DNA of 29,858 nt from a virus. Positions 23,531 to 29,858 of the stretch are shown piece after piece. The position numbers and the translations under genes were made by a program. Within the stretch, counting starts at the first letter, position 1. Each line of letters opens with the position of its first letter. The stretch is taken from the IMG/VR virus record IMGVR_UViG_3300020457_000057, positions 1 to 29,858 of that record; one strand, given 5' to 3'. The notes beneath the pieces were generated by a model. That model was given only the letters and a program-made list of their open reading frames with translations, did no database searches and was not told where the DNA came from.

Positions 23531-23793
23531 TGTTAGAAATAAAGAAAAGACCAGGCAAGAGCCGTTATGGTAAATCATATAAAGGTATAGATTTAGATAC
23601 TTTAGGTACTATTAGATGGTATCCAAAAGTATATGATGACCCATTTAGGTTTGACTATGATAAAGTTAAGAAAAGAATTGAAGATGCACAAGCTGCAGGC
23701 TTTACAGATGATGTAGATACCATTAAAAGAAATATTCAAAGAGTCGTAACTGATAACCCAGGCGTATTTGATGATTTTAAGGATTTACTATGA
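23530..23793 (+). CDS. 87-aa hypothetical protein after ligase
   Basis: Begins MLEIKKRPGKSRYGKSYKGI, with a basic N-terminus, an aromatic middle (TIRWYPKVYDDPFRFDY) and an acidic helical C-terminus. Overlaps ligase by one base and the next gene by four (ATGA), so it belongs to the ligase operon. No function recognised. Confidence 0.7.
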   Translation: MLEIKKRPGKSRYGKSYKGIDLDTLGTIRWYPKVYDDPFRFDYDKVKKRIEDAQAAGFTDDVDTIKRNIQRVVTDNPGVFDDFKDLL

Positions 23794-23966
23794 TTGTAGA
23801 ATTTATATTGCTGATACTACTAGCTGTAGTATCTTGCTACCAATGCTATAATGCTGGAATAAAAGAAGGTGCAGTTCGCACGGTTGATAAACTTCACGAG
23901 GCAAAGATTATTGCTTTTGATAATGAAGGGGAGATATATCCAAACCCCTTTTTTGATAGAGCATAA
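23790..23966 (+). CDS. 58-aa membrane-anchored small protein
   Basis: ATGA overlap with the previous gene; TAA at 23964-23966. The N-terminus MIVEFILLILLAVVSCYQCY is a hydrophobic anchor; the rest is a short soluble segment ending NPFFDRA. The helix ends with Cys residues but does not form a proper lipobox. Late promoter TATAAATA begins 5 nt after the stop. Confidence 0.65.
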   Translation: MIVEFILLILLAVVSCYQCYNAGIKEGAVRTVDKLHEAKIIAFDNEGEIYPNPFFDRA

Positions 23967-23971
23967 ATCAT

Positions 23972-23979
23972 TATAAATA
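23972..23979 (+). promoter_or_regulatory. T4-type late promoter for the capsid-targeting-peptide cluster
   Basis: Exact TATAAATA, 25 nt between its end and ATG 24005. Predicted start near 23985, then a ribosome-binding site AAGAGGA (23994-24000). Placement right before the first gene with a virion-packaging peptide makes this the best-supported late promoter here. Confidence 0.7.
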
Positions 23980-24004
23980 GTGTTATATAGGAAAAGAGGA
24001 CACT

Positions 24005-25456
24005 ATGAAAAACTTCTCGAGCTTCAGAAAACTACAAGAAGATTTAGATAACCTTCAATGGAACGGTAACGAGACAGCGTTTGCTCTCTCATTACTAGCT
24101 GACATAGATGATAAAATCGGTTCTATTAATACTGAAATTTCAATAGACCCTAGACCTCAAAAACAATCTGGTAAAAAATTAGGTGTTTCTCAGTTAATGC
24201 CAGACTCAGACAGAACAAAATATGCTCCCCTAGCTCTTGATATAATTAAAAACCATCCTGATTTAGAACCAGGCCCAGTAGGTAATGCAAGAAAGGGCAA
24301 AGATTATGCTGTAAAATTTAAAGACATGGACAAATATATCTATGTAAATGTTCGTCCTTTAGGTAAAAGAAGTTCTGCTGGAGATGACCCTAACGAGTTA
24401 ATGACTGCTGCTTTATGTTTATTACCTAAAATAAATATACCAACAGAAGTTGATGAAATGGATTTACTAATTGATTTGGTAAAAGGTCAACTTAAAAATG
24501 TAAGTGGTTATAAACAAGGACAAGTAGATGCATTGGTAGGTGATTATCCAAATATGTGTCAAGCAGTATCCGCTGCTAAAACAATACATGATGCTGGATA
24601 TGGTAATGCAGATAAAGTATATTTAACAGGACAGGCTTGGGACGATGATGTAAAACAATTCCAAATATCAAAATATGGAATGAATGATTTTAACTCATCT
24701 GACTTTATTGTAAAGAAAGGCGATAGGTTTTTAGGTGTATCACTTAAAAAGAAAAAGCGAATTACAGAAACAGACCCAACACTCATTAATAAATCCTTTG
24801 CAACATTATTCCAAGACAAGAAATTTGATAAGGTAATACAACAGCTTGAAATGAGAGCTGGTGTTTTCTATCTTCGTGTTTTAGAGACCGGTAAAAAGAA
24901 AAGGCTACTTGATAAAGAGTTATTAAGGGATATGAAAAAGACTAAGCCGACTATTAAGAATTGGAAAGACTTTATTCAAAGAGTTCCAAACAATTTAATT
25001 AATTCAGAACTCAAAGGCTCAAAATCTTTATTTAAAGATATGGCAAAGATTATTATAAAAAATAAAGAGATGATGGCCAATCAATTAGTACAACTTATAT
25101 TTAAATCTGATTTAAAAGAATTACAAAAAGTAAATTTTGATTTTACATTGGTAACTGGTATAGGTGATTATGGTCCATCGAAAGGAGTAGTTGTTGAAAA
25201 GGGCGAATATAAAGATATTGATACTGTAACTACTAAACTAGATGAGCTATTTTCTAAAGGTAAGGTTTCCCTAGAGCTTGATAAAGCTACAAAACAGGCT
25301 TTCGATGTAGGTGCTACTGCAGCAATATTAGTGTTTAATATGAAGATTGGTAAGATAAATATTTGTACCATAACATTAAGATATAAAGGAAACTTTAGAG
25401 CAGCGCCTTCTTTCCAAGCAGTAATGCATAATGATTTTAAGGCAATATACAAATGA
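24005..25456 (+). CDS. capsid-targeted protein with nuclease-like (PD-(D/E)XK-type) core
   Basis: 483 aa. Its N-terminus MKNFSSFRKLQED resembles the T4 capsid-targeting sequence and has LQE as a probable gp21-type cleavage site. A helix with NELMTAALCLL (130-140), SSDFIVKKGD (231-240) and FLGVSLKKKK (242-251) fit the E ... D ... (S)xK layout of PD-(D/E)XK nucleases (E131, D233, K248); the usual D/E of the last motif is Ser, so this is tentative. The ~200 C-terminal residues are unassigned. If active it would be a DNA-end or host-DNA nuclease packaged with the genome. First gene after the late promoter at 23972; the next gene starts 4 nt before its stop. Confidence 0.6.
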   Translation: MKNFSSFRKLQEDLDNLQWNGNETAFALSLLADIDDKIGSINTEISIDPRPQKQSGKKLGVSQLMPDSDRTKYAPLALDIIKNHPDLEPGPVGNARKGKDYAVKFKDMDKYIYVNVRPLGKRSSAGDDPNELMTAALCLLPKINIPTEVDEMDLLIDLVKGQLKNVSGYKQGQVDALVGDYPNMCQAVSAAKTIHDAGYGNADKVYLTGQAWDDDVKQFQISKYGMNDFNSSDFIVKKGDRFLGVSLKKKKRITETDPTLINKSFATLFQDKKFDKVIQQLEMRAGVFYLRVLETGKKKRLLDKELLRDMKKTKPTIKNWKDFIQRVPNNLINSELKGSKSLFKDMAKIIIKNKEMMANQLVQLIFKSDLKELQKVNFDFTLVTGIGDYGPSKGVVVEKGEYKDIDTVTTKLDELFSKGKVSLELDKATKQAFDVGATAAILVFNMKIGKINICTITLRYKGNFRAAPSFQAVMHNDFKAIYK

Positions 25457-25845
25457 CAAACTTTAAACAATTTTTAGAAGAAGGACTTTGGGATAATATC
25501 CGAAAGAAGCGTGAAAGAATCAAAAGAGGTTCTGGTGAACGCATGAGAAAAAAAGGTGCAAAAGGAGCTCCTAGCGATGCGGCAATCAAACGAGCTCAAG
25601 AAGCAGTAAAGAACAGTGAAGTCGACCTCATGTTAAAGCGTGGGGAAACATATATCCTTAAACAAGATAGAGAAGATTATGCTAGAGGTTTACTTGTTAC
25701 TATGAATGAAGATGGCAGTTATACAGTTGCATATTGGTTAGAAGATGCCGAGCCATATCCAATAGAAGTAATCGTTGATGGTAAATCTGTAAAGAAAGAT
25801 GGTAAACTAATTAAATTAAACTTTCACCCAAATTTAGATAAATGA
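25453..25845 (+). CDS. capsid-targeted 130-aa basic protein
   Basis: N-terminus MTNFKQFLEEGLWDN carries the F-x-x-[FY]-L-x-E-G peptide of T4-type internal head proteins (cleavage expected after LEE). Next, a strongly basic region (RKKRERIKRGSGERMRKKG) would suit DNA binding inside the head. The C-terminal half is beta-rich (ETYILKQ, LLVTMNEDGSYTVAYWLEDA). ATGA overlap on both sides. No enzyme motif. Confidence 0.7.
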   Translation: MTNFKQFLEEGLWDNIRKKRERIKRGSGERMRKKGAKGAPSDAAIKRAQEAVKNSEVDLMLKRGETYILKQDREDYARGLLVTMNEDGSYTVAYWLEDAEPYPIEVIVDGKSVKKDGKLIKLNFHPNLDK

Positions 25846-26198
25846 ATAGTTTTAAACAGTATTTAAAAGAAGGCCCTAGGATACCTAGAGAAAAAGGCCA
25901 ACACAAAGGTAGTTCAAGCCATAGTGATTTATATACTGACGAGGACCCAAAGGGAACTATTCATGGATTAGGATTTAAAGATGCTGCGACTGCAAAGAAA
26001 GGTATCGCAATAATTAATAAGGCCAAAAGAACACATGCACATAAAGTTCAGGCCACCTTGGTAATGCAACAAAGAGCAAAACAAGCTATAAAAACAACAA
26101 AAGACCCAGAGAAGAAAGCAAATCTTAGAGACGCATATAAAATCTGGACGGACCATTTAGAAAAGTTAAAACAAAAAACTAAAGAGATGAATAAATGA
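25842..26198 (+). CDS. capsid-targeted 118-aa helical protein
   Basis: N-terminus MNSFKQYLKEGPR again matches the packaging peptide (LKE then Gly). The remainder is Lys/His-rich and mostly helical: GTIHGLGFKDAATAKKGI, then KAKRTHAHKVQATLVMQQRA and a C-terminal helix of alternating Lys and Glu. This second half looks like a conserved module of marine T4-like virion proteins, but I cannot name a function. ATGA overlaps tie it to both neighbours. Confidence 0.7.
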   Translation: MNSFKQYLKEGPRIPREKGQHKGSSSHSDLYTDEDPKGTIHGLGFKDAATAKKGIAIINKAKRTHAHKVQATLVMQQRAKQAIKTTKDPEKKANLRDAYKIWTDHLEKLKQKTKEMNK

Positions 26199-27430
26199 AA
26201 TCCTTAACTACATATTTAACCGAGGCCAAGAATACTCATATGACTCATATTGAGGACCTAATCTTGGACGGTGGAGTTAAGGGGGCCCGCCAGGCTATCC
26301 TAGCGCTTAGGTCATTGAGGGATATGTTGAGCGGTAGCGCGAAAGCACCTGTAGATGTTACCGTCAAATGGGACGGGGCCCCCGCCGTTTTTGCAGGAAT
26401 TGACCCAACTGATGGGCAATTCTTTGTAGCAAAGAAAGGCATATTTGCAAAAAATCCAAAGGTATATAAAAACCATGATGATATAGATGCAGATACCTCT
26501 GGTGATTTAAATAAAAAAATGAAACTAGCTTTTGATAATTTAAAAGACTTGGGCATTAAAGATGTTATTCAAGGTGATTTTATGTTTGAAAAAGGCGACT
26601 TGAAAAAGGAGAAGATAAATGGAATTGGACATGTTTTGTTTCACCCTAATACTATTGCTTATGCTGTACCAGAAAAATCTATATTAGGTAAACAAATTTC
26701 TAAAGCTAAGATAGGTATTGTTTGGCATACTTCATATTCAGGCTCATCATTTGAAAGTATGAAAGCTGAATTTGGTAGAGATATAGTGCCAAAATTAAAA
26801 AAGACAAGCAATGTGTGGATGGTAGATGCCACATTAAGAGACCTATCAGGAACTGCAACTCTTACAAAAGCTGATACCTTAGAAATTTCTAAGAAGTTAT
26901 CAGATGCAGGAAAGATATTCAGAAAAATACAATCCACTGTTTTAAAAGAAATAGAATCAAATAAAGAATTAAATTTAGTTATTAATGTATATAATAACCT
27001 ATCGGTCAGAAAGGGCGAAAGAATAACAAATACAAGTAAACATGCAAAAGGTTTAATACAATTTGTAGCAGATAGATATGCAAAGGAGATAGACAAGCGT
27101 TCATCACAGAAGGGTAAAGATGTACAAATATCAAAAAGAGATGAATTATTATCGTTTTTTTCTAAAAATAATGTAAAAAACCTTAAAAATATCTTTGATT
27201 TACAGAATTTAATTGTGGATAGTAAATTAATTATTATAAATAAACTAAACAAACTATCAAAAATTGATACATTTGTAAAAACTAAATCTGGGTTTAAAGT
27301 GACCGGCGTTGAAGGCTTTGTCGCTATAGACCGAACGGAAGGTGGTGCTGTCAAATTAGTAGACAGAATGGAATTTTCTACTAATAACTTCAGCAAGGAT
27401 ATAATAAAAGGCTGGGATAATCCAGGCTAA
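26195..27430 (+). CDS. capsid-targeted ligase-fold nucleotidyltransferase
   Basis: 411 aa. Packaging peptide MKSLTTYLTEA at the N-terminus (LTE cleavage site). Then the covalent nucleotidyltransferase motifs appear in order: motif I VKWDGAP (57-63, candidate nucleotidyl Lys58), motif III VIQGDFMFE (124-132), motif IV-like EGFVAID and motif V-like AVKLVDR near the C-terminus (about 374-392). This is the set shared by DNA ligases, RNA ligases and capping enzymes. It is not the replication ligase, which is at 22256. Likely an RNA- or DNA-end ligase carried in the virion. Bases 26281-26390 are strikingly G/C-rich for this genome. The family is inferred from motifs only. Confidence 0.6.
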   Translation: MKSLTTYLTEAKNTHMTHIEDLILDGGVKGARQAILALRSLRDMLSGSAKAPVDVTVKWDGAPAVFAGIDPTDGQFFVAKKGIFAKNPKVYKNHDDIDADTSGDLNKKMKLAFDNLKDLGIKDVIQGDFMFEKGDLKKEKINGIGHVLFHPNTIAYAVPEKSILGKQISKAKIGIVWHTSYSGSSFESMKAEFGRDIVPKLKKTSNVWMVDATLRDLSGTATLTKADTLEISKKLSDAGKIFRKIQSTVLKEIESNKELNLVINVYNNLSVRKGERITNTSKHAKGLIQFVADRYAKEIDKRSSQKGKDVQISKRDELLSFFSKNNVKNLKNIFDLQNLIVDSKLIIINKLNKLSKIDTFVKTKSGFKVTGVEGFVAIDRTEGGAVKLVDRMEFSTNNFSKDIIKGWDNPG

Positions 27431-27449
27431 TGGGAAACCGAGGATATAT

Positions 27450-29147
27450 ATGTCAATTAAATCATTTAATGAGTACCTAACAGAGGCGTCTACCGAGGCG
27501 ACCTTTGTATTTGGAAGATTTAATCCTCCAACAGAAGGTCATGAAAAGCTCTTTGACAAGCTTAAAACAGTATCACGTGGTGGGGTGTATCGTATATATG
27601 CTTCTAAATCACAAGACTCCAAAAAGAACCCACTCGGGTTTAAAGAAAAAATAAAGTTTATGCGTAAGATGTTTCCTAAACATTCTAGGAATATCATGGC
27701 AGATGCTGATGTGCGAAATGTGCTTGATATTGCAGTAAAACTTTACAATCAAGGATTTACAAAGATAACTATGGTTGCTGGAAGTGACCGAGTAAAAGAA
27801 TTTAATATACTACTAAACAAATATAACGGAAAGAAAGCAAGGCATGGTTTATATAACTTTGAGGGTTCTATAAATGTAGTATCAGCTGGACAAAGAGACC
27901 CAGATGCTGATGGTGTTAAAGGAATGTCTGCTTCTAAATTAAGAGATTTAGCCGCGGCTGGTGATTTACAAGGATTTGCAGATGCATCTTTAGAAGTTCC
28001 AGGCGATGGTATTCAAACTTTATATTATGCAATCAGAAAAGGTTTAGGCCTTAAAAAGGAATCATTCCGTAAACACATAGAATTACCACCTGTCTCCGAA
28101 ACTCGAGAAGATTATATTGAGGGTTCATTATTTAATGTCGGTAATAAAGTCGTTATAAAAGAAACCCAAGAAAGAGGAGTCATTAAAGTATGCGGAAGCA
28201 ACTATCTGTTAGTAGAGTTAAACGAAGGTGGAAGAAAAAGGTGCTGGCTAGACAGCGTTCAGCTAGACGAATATGCAGACTCAGCGGAATTCGGAACAAA
28301 GAGACTGACGGATAGATATAAAAAAGATACTCCTGGTCAAGGTGTTATAGAAAATGCTCCAGCCAACTTTATGAGATTAGCATCTGCTGGTTGGATGAAA
28401 ATGGCCAAAGATTTTAAGTTTGATAAAAGTGTTGCAAGTCTTGCTAAAAAGGCTTCTCAGTTGGCAAGGAAAGGTAATGATGCTTTTCAAAAATGGTTTA
28501 AATCATTACCGTATGATGATAGATTAATTCTTGCAGGAGAGATTGCACACTATACAAAACAAAAAGATAAAACTGTTGAAAAGATGCTAGACTTTAAGTT
28601 TGAGGGTGTATACGAGAAGAAAGACAAAGAAGGTAAGAAAACTCAGAAACAAGACCCGGATATAAAAGATAGACCTGGTACACAACCTGCCGGTTATTTT
28701 GCAAAAGATGCTGAAGGTGATGAAATGGCTAAGTCTACTAAACAAGCAAGAGCAAGACATTTTGAAAAAGGTGCTAAGAAAGATGATGATGACCCATCTG
28801 CATATAAACCGGCTCCTGGTGATGCAAGGGCAAAAACAAAGCCGTCTAAGCATACTAATAAGTTTAAACAAATGTATGGAGAGAATATGTTATCATTTGA
28901 AGATTATAATGTACAAGAACAAGATACCGATGCTGCAATTAGAAAGAAAGCAGATAAATCAGGTATGCCGTTTGGTATATTAAAACAAGTATTCAAGCGC
29001 GGCGTGGCGGCTTGGAGGACAGGACATAGACCAGGTACAACTTCAGTACAATGGGGACTTGCAAGAGTCAACTCCTTTGTAACTAAGTCATCTGGTACTT
29101 GGGGTAAAGCTGATAAGGACCTCGCAGCTAAAGTAAGAGGTTCTTAA
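27450..29147 (+). CDS. capsid-targeted NMNAT-like nucleotidylyltransferase fused to virion modules
   Basis: 565 aa. Packaging peptide SIKSFNEYLTEA (2-13). Residues ~18-200: GRFNPPTEGH (22-31), the (H/T)xGH motif of NMN-adenylyltransferase/cytidylyltransferases, with GMSASKLR (158-165) as the matching 'S-x-x-x-x-R' motif. Residues ~228-275 look like a small beta module (VGNKVVIKETQERGVIK). A Lys-rich middle follows (PAGYFAKDAEGDEMAKSTKQ), and the last ~70 residues (AAWRTGHRPGTT, ARVNSFVTKSSGTWGKAD) resemble a conserved phage C-terminal domain, DUF5824-like. An internal ATG with GGAG lies at 28887, before a second packaging-like peptide. Whether it acts on NMN or an RNA/sugar phosphate is unknown. 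Confidence 0.65.
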   Translation: MSIKSFNEYLTEASTEATFVFGRFNPPTEGHEKLFDKLKTVSRGGVYRIYASKSQDSKKNPLGFKEKIKFMRKMFPKHSRNIMADADVRNVLDIAVKLYNQGFTKITMVAGSDRVKEFNILLNKYNGKKARHGLYNFEGSINVVSAGQRDPDADGVKGMSASKLRDLAAAGDLQGFADASLEVPGDGIQTLYYAIRKGLGLKKESFRKHIELPPVSETREDYIEGSLFNVGNKVVIKETQERGVIKVCGSNYLLVELNEGGRKRCWLDSVQLDEYADSAEFGTKRLTDRYKKDTPGQGVIENAPANFMRLASAGWMKMAKDFKFDKSVASLAKKASQLARKGNDAFQKWFKSLPYDDRLILAGEIAHYTKQKDKTVEKMLDFKFEGVYEKKDKEGKKTQKQDPDIKDRPGTQPAGYFAKDAEGDEMAKSTKQARARHFEKGAKKDDDDPSAYKPAPGDARAKTKPSKHTNKFKQMYGENMLSFEDYNVQEQDTDAAIRKKADKSGMPFGILKQVFKRGVAAWRTGHRPGTTSVQWGLARVNSFVTKSSGTWGKADKDLAAKVRGS

Positions 29148-29858
29148 TGGCTGATTTTAAACTAACTCCTGATAGAGAAAAGGAGTTAGAAAAGATTGCA
29201 AAGGATTTACCTGATGCTGATTTTAAAAAGCGTTATGGTAAGGATTGGAAATCTGTGAAGATAGCTACGGCTATGAATATTTTAAAAAAGAAATTAGGAT
29301 TTAAAGAGGAAAATATGAAAAAATTTAAAGAATTTAGAGCCCAAATAGGAGAGGGTAAAGAGTTTAAAAAGAGTAAATTCTCAGATGACCAAGTCATGAA
29401 GGCAATTGATATCGCTATGTCTATGGGTGGTGCTATGACACCTGCATTTAAGAAGATAGAAAAGATTGCAAGAGGTTTAGGAGATGATTACTATGTTTCA
29501 AGAGCTTTAAAGTTAGCAAATGAAGATGTTAATGAATTAAGTAAAAAGAAAAGAATTGATATGATTCGAAAAGCTGTTGAAAGAGTTAAAAAGAAAAATG
29601 ATGCTAAAGCTAAGAAAGATGCTATGCGCATGATGAAACAGGCAGGAATGTTTGATGAAAATATACAAGAAGGAACATGGTCCATACCTGATAATAGAAA
29701 CGAATTAGCAATGTTATCTGATATGTTAATGACTCCATTTCCTGCTACAAAACCAAACGACTTAGATAAGTTTTTAGATAAATTTCCAGTAGGTGATGAT
29801 AGTCTATACGATGAAATAGATTCACAAATGTATGAAAAGGAATCTGATGGCTCAGTTA
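29147..29858 (+). CDS. capsid-targeted protein, 3'-truncated, two possible starts
   Basis: Open from ATG 29147 (TAATG overlap with the previous stop) to the window edge, about 237 residues. The first ~56 residues include PDADFKKRYGKDWKSVKIAT, a helical module. An in-frame ATG at 29315 has AGAGGA 5 nt upstream and starts MKKFKEFRAQIGEG, the packaging peptide seen in the five preceding genes. So either the short form is the main product or the longer one is cleaved after IGE. The rest is helical and charged; a further IxE-type site occurs in DENIQEGTW. Function unknown. Confidence 0.6.
   Translation, partial: MADFKLTPDREKELEKIAKDLPDADFKKRYGKDWKSVKIATAMNILKKKLGFKEENMKKFKEFRAQIGEGKEFKKSKFSDDQVMKAIDIAMSMGGAMTPAFKKIEKIARGLGDDYYVSRALKLANEDVNELSKKKRIDMIRKAVERVKKKNDAKAKKDAMRMMKQAGMFDENIQEGTWSIPDNRNELAMLSDMLMTPFPATKPNDLDKFLDKFPVGDDSLYDEIDSQMYEKESDGSV

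Noticed and set aside
26659-27396. 245-codon open frame on the - strand
   Set aside because: It lies wholly opposite the ligase-fold gene, whose motifs and operon overlaps are clear. Long antisense frames are expected when AT-rich codons avoid certain triplets.
1-29858. CRISPR array, insertion sequence, integrase or attachment site
   Set aside because: No spaced direct repeats, transposase or recombinase motif, or long terminal inverted repeats were seen; content is that of a lytic T4-like phage.

Overview
This AT-rich window (roughly one third G+C by eye) comes from a T4-like marine myovirus. Every gene I accept lies on the + strand. The T4 replication core is present in T4 order: gp46 (3' part), sliding clamp gp45, clamp loader gp44 and gp62, translational repressor RegA and DNA polymerase gp43. 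UvsX, the gp41 helicase and an ATP-dependent DNA ligase (gp30-like) follow. A CobS-like ATPase, Hsp20 and a phage copy of ribosomal protein bS21 are typical marine-phage accessories. With the low G+C they suggest a marine alphaproteobacterial host such as SAR11/Pelagibacter. The host is inference only.

Layout. 1-1184: gp46. 1328-5129: CobT-like zinc-metalloprotease/VWA protein, CobS-like AAA+ ATPase and a DUF3310-like protein. 5156-8492: gp45, a small acidic protein, gp44, a membrane protein, a 54-aa protein, gp62, RegA and a 38-aa ORF. 8512-9370: late promoter, Hsp20 and two tiny membrane proteins. 9379-11918: promoter and gp43. 11922-17939: a 108-aa protein, two paralogous TET-associated-type glycosyltransferases flanking a small 'IWYP' protein, an archaeo-eukaryotic-primase-like protein, UDP-glucose 6-dehydrogenase, an SDR epimerase/decarboxylase and a TagD-like nucleotidylyltransferase. 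17912-21194: bS21, UvsX, a small protein, gp41 and a small membrane protein. 21222-23966: terminator, early promoter, small genes, DNA ligase and two small genes. 23972-29858: a late promoter followed by six genes whose products all carry a T4-type capsid-targeting peptide.

Regulation is unusually readable. Eleven TTTACA / 17-nt / TATAAT (one TAGAAT) promoters are present, ten with a TG-extended -10. Many sit across the 3' end of the upstream gene. Four of them place the predicted transcription start 0-3 nt before the ATG, so the mRNAs would be leaderless or nearly so. T4-type late promoters (TATAAATA) precede a small acidic gene, hsp20 and the capsid-targeting-peptide cluster.

The most interesting parts are four. 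First, the 24.0-29.9 kb cluster looks like a set of capsid-packaged, probably co-injected proteins, including a nuclease-like protein, a ligase-fold nucleotidyltransferase and an NMNAT-like nucleotidylyltransferase fusion. Second, two putative DNA glycosyltransferases sit beside a nucleotide-sugar pathway, which suggests a sugar modification of phage DNA. Third, phage bS21 occurs together with leaderless messages. Fourth, a possible RNA thermometer covers the hsp20 ribosome-binding site.
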